A DNA stretch of 64,000 bases from Sphaerisporangium rufum (GTDB lineage Bacteria > Actinomycetota > Actinomycetes > Streptosporangiales > Streptosporangiaceae), in assembly GCF_016863395.1 (NCBI RefSeq), contig NZ_BOOU01000044.1, forward strand, positions 1-64,000, written 5' to 3'. Shown here in pieces: positions 57,204-64,000 of this stretch. The notes under the pieces were generated by a model. The model saw only the letters and a program-made list of their open reading frames with translations. It was not told the DNA's origin and ran no database searches. The position numbers and the translations under genes are program-made. How positions within the stretch are numbered: position 1 is the stretch's first letter; each line of letters starts with the position of its first letter.

Positions 57204-58562
57204 TCAGCCGGCCGTCCAGCCGGACTCGGCGACCCCGCCGGGGACCGGCGCGGCCGGGTCGTAGGGGGTGCGGGTGAACACGAAGGTGGCCAGGTCCAGG
57301 TGGCTCGGCGTGCCGTCGGCATGCCTCACCACCCGCAGGGTCTCCCCGGCGTAGTAGCCCGACAGCCCGCGCCAGGTGCCGTCGGGCCGGGCGACGAACC
57401 GGGAGGACCGGCCCGCGCCGCCCACCGGGCCCAGCGACAGGTCACGGCCGGGCAGCAGGCGCAGCAGGTAGGCGGCCGGCCCCCAGTACCACGGGCCGGT
57501 CAGCTCCAGCAGGTCGGGGTCGGCGGGCGAGGGCGTCCAGGCCGGCGGGATGACCGGCTCCAGGGTGTCCAGGATGTCCAGCAGGTCGGTGGCCAGGCTC
57601 GGGCGCAGCCCGGAGGTGGCGTTGGCCAGCAGCACCACGCCCGTCCCGTCAGCCGGGTCGGCCCATATCAGCGACAGGAAGCCCGGCATGGAACCCCCGT
57701 GCCCGGCCAGCCGCCGGCCGTGGTGGCGCATCAGCTGCAGCCCGGTGCCGTAACCCACCGACCAGGCGTCGCCGTCGTCGACGGTGACCGGCTCGCGCAT
57801 CTCGGCCAGCGTCGCGCCGGCCAGCACCCGCTCGTCGCCCTGGCACAGGAACGCCGCCCAGCGCGCCAGGTCGGCCGGGGTGGACCACAGCTGCCCGGCC
57901 GGCGCCATCGCGGCGGCGTCGTGCTCGGGCTCTTCCAGCAGCACGTCGGCCCACGGATGCACCGCGTACCCGCGCGCGTGCGGCTCGCGCGGCCGGGCGG
58001 TGGTGTCGGACATGCCGAGCGGGGCCAGGATCTCCTCGCGTACCGCCTGCTCCCAGCCGGTGCGCCGGTGCCGGGCCACCAGCTCGCCGAGCAGCGCGAA
58101 GCCGAGGTTGGAGTAGTGGAAGCGCCGGCCGGGCCGGAACCGGCCGGTGCCTTCGTCCAGCGCGGCGGCCAGGTCGTCCATCGACGCGCCGGGCGTGCGC
58201 TCCCACCAGGGGCCGGGTGGCTCGGCGGTGAGGCCGGCGGTGTGCGACATCAGCTGCCCGAGCGTCACCTCGCCGACCGGGGTGCCGCCGAGGTGCTTGT
58301 CCAGCGGGTCGGCGAGATCGAGCAGGCCCTCGTCGCGCAGCCGCATCACCATCACCCCGATCAGGGTCTTGGTGATCGATCCGATGCGGTACTGGGTGTC
58401 GGTGCCGGGCTCGGCGCCGCCGACCCGGCCGCGGCCGCCGAACCACACCGGGCGCCCCGCCCGCAGCACCATCGCCGCCAGTGACGGCATCCGCGTCTCG
58501 ACCTGTTCCACGGCCAGCCGGCGCAGCAGCGCCCGCCCGGTGCCCGAACCAACCGCCGCCAT
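57204..58562 (-). CDS. Serine hydrolase (class C beta-lactamase / DD-peptidase fold)
   Basis: A 452-residue penicillin-binding-protein-like hydrolase. The nucleophile motif SxxK is SITK at 62-65 (IGSITKTLIGVMVMRL), the Tyr motif is YSN in FHYSNLGFALLGELVARH, and a HGG motif follows in LAGHGGSMPGF in place of KTG. A C-terminal domain of about 110 residues resembles the extra beta domain of such hydrolases. There is no signal peptide, so it is probably cytoplasmic. ATG 58562 follows a GGAGAGGCGAG purine run. The family includes esterases, DD-peptidases and beta-lactamases; the substrate cannot be told. Confidence 0.92.
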   Translation of the reverse strand: MAAVGSGTGRALLRRLAVEQVETRMPSLAAMVLRAGRPVWFGGRGRVGGAEPGTDTQYRIGSITKTLIGVMVMRLRDEGLLDLADPLDKHLGGTPVGEVTLGQLMSHTAGLTAEPPGPWWERTPGASMDDLAAALDEGTGRFRPGRRFHYSNLGFALLGELVARHRRTGWEQAVREEILAPLGMSDTTARPREPHARGYAVHPWADVLLEEPEHDAAAMAPAGQLWSTPADLARWAAFLCQGDERVLAGATLAEMREPVTVDDGDAWSVGYGTGLQLMRHHGRRLAGHGGSMPGFLSLIWADPADGTGVVLLANATSGLRPSLATDLLDILDTLEPVIPPAWTPSPADPDLLELTGPWYWGPAAYLLRLLPGRDLSLGPVGGAGRSSRFVARPDGTWRGLSGYYAGETLRVVRHADGTPSHLDLATFVFTRTPYDPAAPVPGGVAESGWTAG

Positions 58563-58956
58563 ACCTGTCTCGCCTCTCCCGCCGCCTGATCCGGCAGCCA
58601 CCCTAACGCCTCGATCACCACCTTCGCCGCCGCCGGCGACCCCCAGGCTGCCGGCGCACGTCACCTGCTTGGCGAGCCCCAAAACCCCCATATTTTCCAT
58701 AACGTGTCGACCGATAACGGCTCCCGGCCGGTGACCGGCCGGACAAGGGCCACGGTGGCGTTCGATCGGATGACCCGAAAATGGGCATATCGCGAACTAG
58801 TCCCCGATATCGGCATATTCACTATAAAGTGATCCTTTAGTGTGCAACGGGGATTCGGGCGGTGCCATGTCACCGCCGCACGTACGCATGGGCGGCATGG
58901 TCCCGCCCTTCAATTCACACCCTCGCTCGCGGGTGGTCTCATACGGGGAGACAAAC
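58563..58956 (+). promoter_or_regulatory. 394-base divergent leader with AT-rich palindrome
   Basis: This gap serves the leftward serine hydrolase and the rightward secreted NucA/NucB protein. At 58819-58832 TCACT-ATAA-AGTGA is a perfect short palindrome in unusually AT-rich sequence, about 125 bases before the GTG 58957 start. It may be a promoter or operator. No small gene is convincing here. Confidence 0.4.
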
Positions 58957-61398
58957 GTGCGGAAAAGAGCGCGGGCCGCGGTCGTTGCGGCCATTTCGAT
59001 GTTCGGGACACTGCTGATCCCAGGCGTGGCGCAGGCCGCGCCACGGACTCCACCGCCGAACCCGGTGATCGCCGCCAAGGCCGCCACTACCGGGCCGGCT
59101 CCGAGCGGCCGGCGGGTCATGGGCGTGATGCCGGAGAACTATGCGTTCAGTGAACCGGATCTGGCGGCGGGCCTGCGCGCCGCCGAAGCGGCGAACGAAC
59201 GTGCGCGGCTGCCCGACCCGACACGGCAGGCATTGCGGGAGGCGCGCGAGTCGGGAAACAGGTCCTACTTCGACCCGCCGGAATTCAGCGTGCTGCGGGA
59301 ACGCTTCACGCCGCCGGCGACTCCGGACTCGAGTTTCGTGATCGAGTGCCATGGCCAGTCCGCATCGGGCTCCCAGTACGGCTGGGTGAAGAATCGGATC
59401 GAATGGTGCGTCAATGCGGTGGCCGTTGACATTCAGTACGACTCGAGAGGCGCCCGGACCGGTTCCATGATCATGACCTATCAGATGATCGGATACGGCC
59501 GGGACGACGGCACGCGCAACGTCGCCTTGTACGCCCGCCCCACCAGCGTGTCGTTCAGCGGAATCTACACACCGGCGACGATCATCTCGATGACCGTCGA
59601 CTGCTCCCTCGGCGCCGCCGGGTGTAGCGGCGGCGGGGCGCACCGGGCCACGATGGCCCAGCTGCTGACGATGGTCGGCAACACAGACGACTGGTTCCGG
59701 TGGAACGTCAGCTCCGACGAGGCGTTCTCCACACTCGCCGACAAGATGTCGCAGCACTGGTTCGACCAGCATGTGGTCTTCTGGGACGGCAAGAGCAAGA
59801 AGCTCGGCGACTTCGGGTTCCGCTGCGACTCGGCCGACTACTTCAACGCCCGGCCGAAGGCGTGCGTGTTCAGCGCCGTGCTCCCCCACCTGCAGTACTC
59901 CATACTCGACCGGGACGGCAACGACACCAACCAGCGCGCGGTCGCCGAGCACATTCGACAGGCACAGGATGATCCCAACAGCACCGTTCCGGTGAAGCCG
60001 GACGGCGACAAGGACATCCCTGGGAAATATACGGGCCTGCTCGACGACCGATACCTCACCCGGATCGTCACGGATACGACGACGGGCAGCACCTACAGCG
60101 ATAACCGCGCCGAAGTGGGGCGGGCGTGCGCGAAGATCACACCGCCGGCCGGGATGGAAAGACCGGAGTGCGACGAGTATCCATTCGCCAGCACCTTGCA
60201 AGGGGCATCGAGTCCGCGATGGGACTTCTCCGTCAAATACGTGCCCGGGACACAGAACTCGTCGGCCGGTAACCTGTTACGCCGGTTCTACGATGACGAC
60301 CGGATTCTGTACCAGCAGGATCCGTTCTATGTCGAGATCAGGGACCGGGACGGCGGCCCGGTCAGCGGCCCGCCCTCGGTGGGAACGCTGGACGAGGTGC
60401 AGGGCTTCGAAGGTGAACCGATCGAGTTACTGGCGTCGGTGACCGGGAACCCATCGTCGTTGCAGTGGAGCATCGCTCCCGAACCCGGCTCGGACACCGA
60501 CCCGGGCACCGATTGCCAGTTCAGCAAGGAGACGATCGCGGCCCCCACCGTCACCTGTGACGACAATGGCACTTTCATCGCCACGGTCACCGTGGACGAC
60601 GGTGTTCATCCCGCGGTCACCGGCCGGACCCGGGTACGGGTGCTCAACCGCCCGCCGTCGGTGCGGTTCGTCACGCCGAAGGACTGGCAGGTCTTCCGCG
60701 TCGGCCAGCCGATCGTCTTCGACGCGCCCATCACCGACGCCGCCAACGACACCCACCAGTGCCAGTACGGCTGGGACGCCGGCGACGCCTGGGACGAACC
60801 GTTCGCCGCCGCCGGCCGCAACTGCGGGACGACCCGCAGCTACGAGCACGCCGGCATGTACAGCATCGAGCTGGTGGTCACCGACGACGACGGCGGGCAG
60901 GGCTTCGCCAAGGTCATGATCGTCGTCTATGACCCCGAGGCAGGTTCGGCCAACATCGACGGCTCGACCACCACTCCGGCCGGGTCGCTGACCTCCCAGC
61001 CCGCCGCCACAGGTCAAAGCTGGCTGCACTTCACCGGCGCCTACACCTCGGCGACCCGGCCGAGCGGGCAGAACAAGGTGTGGGTGGACGGCACCACGTT
61101 CCGCTTCGAAGGCACCGGCATGGACTGGCTGGTCGTCACACCCGACGGCAAGGTGGCCGCGCTCGGTAGCGGGACGATCGGCGGGCAGGCCGGATACACC
61201 TGGATCACCTACGGCTGGGACGCCTGCCCGGGTGACGGCGGCTGCCAGAACATACCGAACGACCGGATCCGGATGGTGGTCCTGAACAGCGCCACAGGGG
61301 CGACCGTCTACGACAACGCCCCGAGCGACGGCAACTGGGACGTCGATTCGATCTTCCCGCGCGACATGACATCGGGTGGGGTGCAGATCCATCGCTGA
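58957..61398 (+). CDS. Secreted NucA/NucB-type nuclease-like protein with PKD domains
   Basis: An 813-residue exported protein. GTG 58957 is fixed by GGGGAG seven bases upstream; the signal peptide RKRARAAVVAAISMFGTLLIPGVAQAA ends near residue 30. Residues about 380-460 match the DNase_NucA_NucB domain: RPECDEYPFAS at about 403-413 with C405, D406, E407, then KYVPGTQNSSAGNLLRRFYDDDRILYQQDPFYVEI. The preceding 350 residues are Cys-containing and not recognised. After the nuclease come two Ig/PKD-like domains (about 465-670) and a C-terminal beta-rich domain. The catalytic DE pair is present, so nuclease activity is likely but unproved. A very strong terminator follows. Confidence 0.84.
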   Translation: MRKRARAAVVAAISMFGTLLIPGVAQAAPRTPPPNPVIAAKAATTGPAPSGRRVMGVMPENYAFSEPDLAAGLRAAEAANERARLPDPTRQALREARESGNRSYFDPPEFSVLRERFTPPATPDSSFVIECHGQSASGSQYGWVKNRIEWCVNAVAVDIQYDSRGARTGSMIMTYQMIGYGRDDGTRNVALYARPTSVSFSGIYTPATIISMTVDCSLGAAGCSGGGAHRATMAQLLTMVGNTDDWFRWNVSSDEAFSTLADKMSQHWFDQHVVFWDGKSKKLGDFGFRCDSADYFNARPKACVFSAVLPHLQYSILDRDGNDTNQRAVAEHIRQAQDDPNSTVPVKPDGDKDIPGKYTGLLDDRYLTRIVTDTTTGSTYSDNRAEVGRACAKITPPAGMERPECDEYPFASTLQGASSPRWDFSVKYVPGTQNSSAGNLLRRFYDDDRILYQQDPFYVEIRDRDGGPVSGPPSVGTLDEVQGFEGEPIELLASVTGNPSSLQWSIAPEPGSDTDPGTDCQFSKETIAAPTVTCDDNGTFIATVTVDDGVHPAVTGRTRVRVLNRPPSVRFVTPKDWQVFRVGQPIVFDAPITDAANDTHQCQYGWDAGDAWDEPFAAAGRNCGTTRSYEHAGMYSIELVVTDDDGGQGFAKVMIVVYDPEAGSANIDGSTTTPAGSLTSQPAATGQSWLHFTGAYTSATRPSGQNKVWVDGTTFRFEGTGMDWLVVTPDGKVAALGSGTIGGQAGYTWITYGWDACPGDGGCQNIPNDRIRMVVLNSATGATVYDNAPSDGNWDVDSIFPRDMTSGGVQIHR

Positions 61399-61406
61399 GG
61401 GTGAGA

Positions 61407-61456
61407 CGCCGATGGCCGGATCCGTCGCGGATCCGTCGCGGACCCGGCCATCGGCG
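61407..61456 (+). terminator. 13-bp perfect terminator stem with repeated loop
   Basis: CGCCGATGGCCGG (61407-61419) pairs perfectly with CCGGCCATCGGCG (61444-61456), nine bases after the stop. The loop contains GGATCCGTCGC twice in tandem (61418-61439). The rest of the 340-base gap to 61738 holds a smaller palindrome, CGAGCG-N5-CGCTCG (61652-61668), in the leader of the helicase gene. Confidence 0.75.
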
Positions 61457-61738
61457 GCACCGCGGGCCGCTGGCCCCGCATCTCGCCACGGCGTGCGGGA
61501 CCGGCGGCCCGAGCACGACGCAGCGAGTCGCCCCTTTCGCCCGACGGGCGAACGACACCGGCTCTTGACGAGGTCCTGGACGACGCCGGTGAACACCCGC
61601 GCCGGTGACGCGCGGGACCGCCGATATGCCCGGCCCGAGCGCGCCGGGCATCGAGCGGTGATCGCTCGGGGAGAAGCGCTCAGGGAGAAGGCCGGCTGCT
61701 CTAACCTTGGCGAAAGCGTTGGGGGAGAGGGGCATCGC

Positions 61739-63952
61739 GTGTCGACCGGATCGGATCGCCCCCCAGGTGTGAGCCTCAACGCGGTCCTGGAGCGCATCAC
61801 CTTCGCCAGCGAGGAGACCGGGTACACCATCGCCCGGGTGGCGGTGGAGCGCGGCGGCGCCGACCTGGTGACCGCCGTCGGGCCGCTGCTGGGCGCGCAG
61901 GTGGGCGAGAGCCTGCGCCTGACCGGCCGGTGGACCTCCCACCCGCGCTACGGCCGACAGTTCGAGGTGTGGTCCTACACCACGGTGCTGCCGGCCACCG
62001 TGCAGGGCATCCAGCGCTATCTGGGGTCGGGGCTGATCAAGGGCATCGGCCCGAAGATGGCCGAGCGGATCGTCGACCACTTCGGCCTGGACACCCTGGA
62101 GGTGATCGAGAAGGAACCCGGCCGGCTGGTGGAGGTGCCGGGCCTTGGCCCCAAGCGCACCAAGATGATCGCGGCCGCCTGGGAGGAACAGAAGATCATC
62201 AAAGAGGTGATGATCTTCCTGCAGGGGGTCGGGGTGTCCACCTCGATCGCGGTGCGCATCTTCAAGCAGTACGGCGACACCTCCATCACCGTGGTGCGCA
62301 CCGAGCCCTACCGGCTGGCCGACGACGTGTGGGGCATCGGGTTCAAGACCGCCGACACCATCGCCCAGGCGGTGGGCATCCCGCACGACAGCCCCGAGCG
62401 GATCAAGGCCGGCCTGCGCTACACCCTGTCGCAGGCCGCCGACGCCGGCCACTGCTACCTGCCGGCCCCCAACCTGGTCACCGAGGCGGTGAAGATCCTC
62501 GGAGTGGAGTCCGAGCAGGTCACCGCGTGCCTGGCCGAGCTGGCCGCCGCCGAGGGGGTGGTGGCCGAGGACGTCCCGGCCGAGCAGGGCGAGGTTCCGG
62601 CGGTCTACCTGCCGCCCTTCCACCGCGCCGAGCAGTCGCTGGCCGGGACGCTGCGCCGCCTGCTGGCCGGCGGGCACGACCGGCTGGCCGCCTTCACCGG
62701 CGTCGACTGGCCGGCGGCGCTGAGCTGGCTGCGCGGCCGCACCGGCGCCGACCTGGCGCCCGAGCAGTCGCAGGCGGTGCGGCTGGCGCTCACCAGCAAG
62801 GTGGCGGTGCTGACCGGCGGTCCGGGCTGCGGCAAGAGCTTCACCGTGCGCTCGATCGTCGAGCTGGCGCGGGCCAAGAAGGCCAAGGTGGTGCTGGCCG
62901 CCCCCACCGGCCGGGCCGCCAAGCGGCTGGCCGAGCTCACCGGGCACGAGGCCACCACCGTGCACCGGCTGCTGCAGCTGCGCCCGGGCGGCGATCCCAC
63001 CTTCGACCGCGACAATCCGCTGGACGCCGACCTGCTGGTGGTCGACGAGGCCTCCATGCTGGACCTGCTGCTGGCCAACAAGCTGGCCAAGTCGGTGCCG
63101 CCCGGCGCGCACGTGCTGTTCGTCGGGGATGTCGACCAGCTCCCCTCGGTGGGGGCGGGGGAGGTGCTGCGCGACCTGCTGGCCGCCGAGCAGATCCCCC
63201 GGGTACGGCTCACCCAGATCTTCCGCCAGGCCGGGCAGTCGGGGGTGGTGGTCAACGCCCACCGCATCAACGCCGGCCGCCACCCGCTGCTTGCGGGCAT
63301 GGACGACTTCTTCCTGTTCCCCTGCGAGGAACCCGAGGAGATCGCCGCGCTCACCGTGGACGTGGTGGCCCGGCGCATCCCCCGCCGCTTCGGGATGGAC
63401 CCGCGCCGCGACGTTCAGGTGCTGGCGCCGATGCACCGCGGCGCGGCCGGCGCCGGCAACCTCAACACCGAGCTGCAGCAGACCCTCACCCCCTCCCGCG
63501 AGGGGATGCCCGAGCGGCGCTACGGCGGCCGCGTCTTCCGGATCGGCGACAAGGTCACCCAGCTGCGCAACAACTACGACAAGGGCGCCGCCGGAGTGTT
63601 CAACGGGACGGTCGGCGTGGTGGTCGACCTGCGGCCCGAGGACGGCCGGCTCACCGTGCGCACCGACGAGGACGAGGACGTCGACTACGCGTTCGACGAG
63701 CTGGACGAGCTGGCCCACGCCTACGCGGTGTCCATCCACCGCTCCCAGGGCAGCGAGTACCCGGCCGTGGTCGTCCCGCTGGCCACCAGCGCCTGGACGA
63801 TGCTGCAGCGCAACCTGCTCTACACCGCGGTGACCAGGGCCAAGAAACTGGTGGTGCTGGTGGGTTCGCGGCGCGCGCTGGCCCAGGCGGTGCGCACCCG
63901 CGGCGCCGGCCGCCGGCATACCGGGCTCACCCACCGCCTGCGCCAGGACTGA
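61739..63952 (+). CDS. recD2: RecD2-type ATP-dependent DNA helicase
   Basis: A 737-residue SF1B 5'-3' helicase. The N-terminal RecD2 domain has ERITFASEETGYTIARV and two helix-hairpin-helix stretches (GLIKGIGPKMAERIVDHFG, VPGLGPKRTKMIAAAW). Motif I is VLTGGPGCGKSFTVRSI, motif Ia VLAAPTGRAAKRLAEL, motif II LLVVDEASMLD, motif III HVLFVGDVDQLPSVG, motif IV RLTQIFRQA, motif V/VI TVGVVVD and VSIHRSQGSEYPAVVVPL, ending with LYTAVTRAKKLVVLVG. GTG 61739 follows GGGGGAGAGGGG. Unlike RecD of RecBCD, RecD2 works without RecB/C, and none is here. It acts in replication fork or mismatch maintenance. Confidence 0.96.
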   Translation: MSTGSDRPPGVSLNAVLERITFASEETGYTIARVAVERGGADLVTAVGPLLGAQVGESLRLTGRWTSHPRYGRQFEVWSYTTVLPATVQGIQRYLGSGLIKGIGPKMAERIVDHFGLDTLEVIEKEPGRLVEVPGLGPKRTKMIAAAWEEQKIIKEVMIFLQGVGVSTSIAVRIFKQYGDTSITVVRTEPYRLADDVWGIGFKTADTIAQAVGIPHDSPERIKAGLRYTLSQAADAGHCYLPAPNLVTEAVKILGVESEQVTACLAELAAAEGVVAEDVPAEQGEVPAVYLPPFHRAEQSLAGTLRRLLAGGHDRLAAFTGVDWPAALSWLRGRTGADLAPEQSQAVRLALTSKVAVLTGGPGCGKSFTVRSIVELARAKKAKVVLAAPTGRAAKRLAELTGHEATTVHRLLQLRPGGDPTFDRDNPLDADLLVVDEASMLDLLLANKLAKSVPPGAHVLFVGDVDQLPSVGAGEVLRDLLAAEQIPRVRLTQIFRQAGQSGVVVNAHRINAGRHPLLAGMDDFFLFPCEEPEEIAALTVDVVARRIPRRFGMDPRRDVQVLAPMHRGAAGAGNLNTELQQTLTPSREGMPERRYGGRVFRIGDKVTQLRNNYDKGAAGVFNGTVGVVVDLRPEDGRLTVRTDEDEDVDYAFDELDELAHAYAVSIHRSQGSEYPAVVVPLATSAWTMLQRNLLYTAVTRAKKLVVLVGSRRALAQAVRTRGAGRRHTGLTHRLRQD

Positions 63953-63969
63953 CGGGGCCGCCCTCCCCT

Positions 63970-63992
63970 CGCCGCGCTCACCGTGCGCGGCG
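63970..63992 (+). terminator. Hairpin after recD2
   Basis: CGCCGCGC (63970-63977) pairs perfectly with GCGCGGCG (63985-63992) over a 7-base loop, 18 bases past the stop. It is the likely end of the recD2 transcript. Confidence 0.6.
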
Positions 63993-64000
63993 CGAGACCG

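Overview
The window is about 64 kb of very high-GC, densely coded chromosomal DNA. GTG and TTG starts, 4-base ATGA/GTGA overlaps, DUF397/HTH pairs, ECF sigma factors, a MbtH-assisted NRPS and a single-chain acyl-CoA carboxylase all point to a filamentous actinomycete. Genus cannot be fixed from the sequence alone. I saw no rRNA, tRNA, CRISPR array, transposase or prophage genes.

Layout. 1-7.5 kb: the end of a nonribosomal peptide cluster: a degenerate C-(collapsed A)-PCP protein, then a C-A-PCP-TE-MFS fusion that joins assembly, release and export in one chain, then MbtH. 7.5-12 kb: an AhpD-like protein, a NarL-type two-component pair and a cytochrome P450. 12.3-15.9 kb: a leftward DUF2089 / small membrane protein / SHOCT-like / ABC-2 exporter operon next to a PadR-DUF1048 pair with tandem operators. 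16.2-19.5 kb: an AlkD-like repair protein, an ArsR-SRPBCC operon and an ECF sigma factor with its membrane-anchored partner. 19.7-24.4 kb: a membrane protein, a second NarL-type pair and a DHA2 exporter. 24.4-26 kb: DUF397, HTH-DUF5753 and a divergent small acidic protein. 26-29.2 kb: NhaA, then an XRE-cupin regulator divergent from azlCD. 29.3-32.6 kb: a Cys-cluster/pentapeptide-repeat protein, a truncated VOC gene, an ECF42-like sigma factor with its YCII partner, and an FDOR-type flavoprotein.

32.7-40.4 kb: an MFS-hemerythrin operon divergent from a tandem double-MarR regulator plus a DUF1232 protein, an SDR divergent from LacI, a RIO-type kinase and a RibD/DHFR-like reductase. 40.4-43.8 kb: a frameshifted remnant of a SigJ-like sigma factor, a membrane-anchored solute-binding protein with a membrane partner, and a SnoaL-like protein. 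44-51.6 kb: a TetR-FAD monooxygenase pair and an 1823-residue single-chain acyl-CoA carboxylase. 51.6-64 kb: nitroreductase, pirin divergent from MarR, WrbA, a secreted lectin-like multidomain protein, a serine hydrolase, a secreted NucA/NucB-PKD protein and RecD2 helicase.

The most unusual part is the left edge: an NRPS whose first protein has lost the condensation catalytic His and most of its A domain, and whose last protein carries a Cys-nucleophile thioesterase fused to an exporter. Many regulator genes have clear symmetric operators in their divergent intergenic regions, and two broken genes (VOC and SigJ-like) mark past rearrangement.
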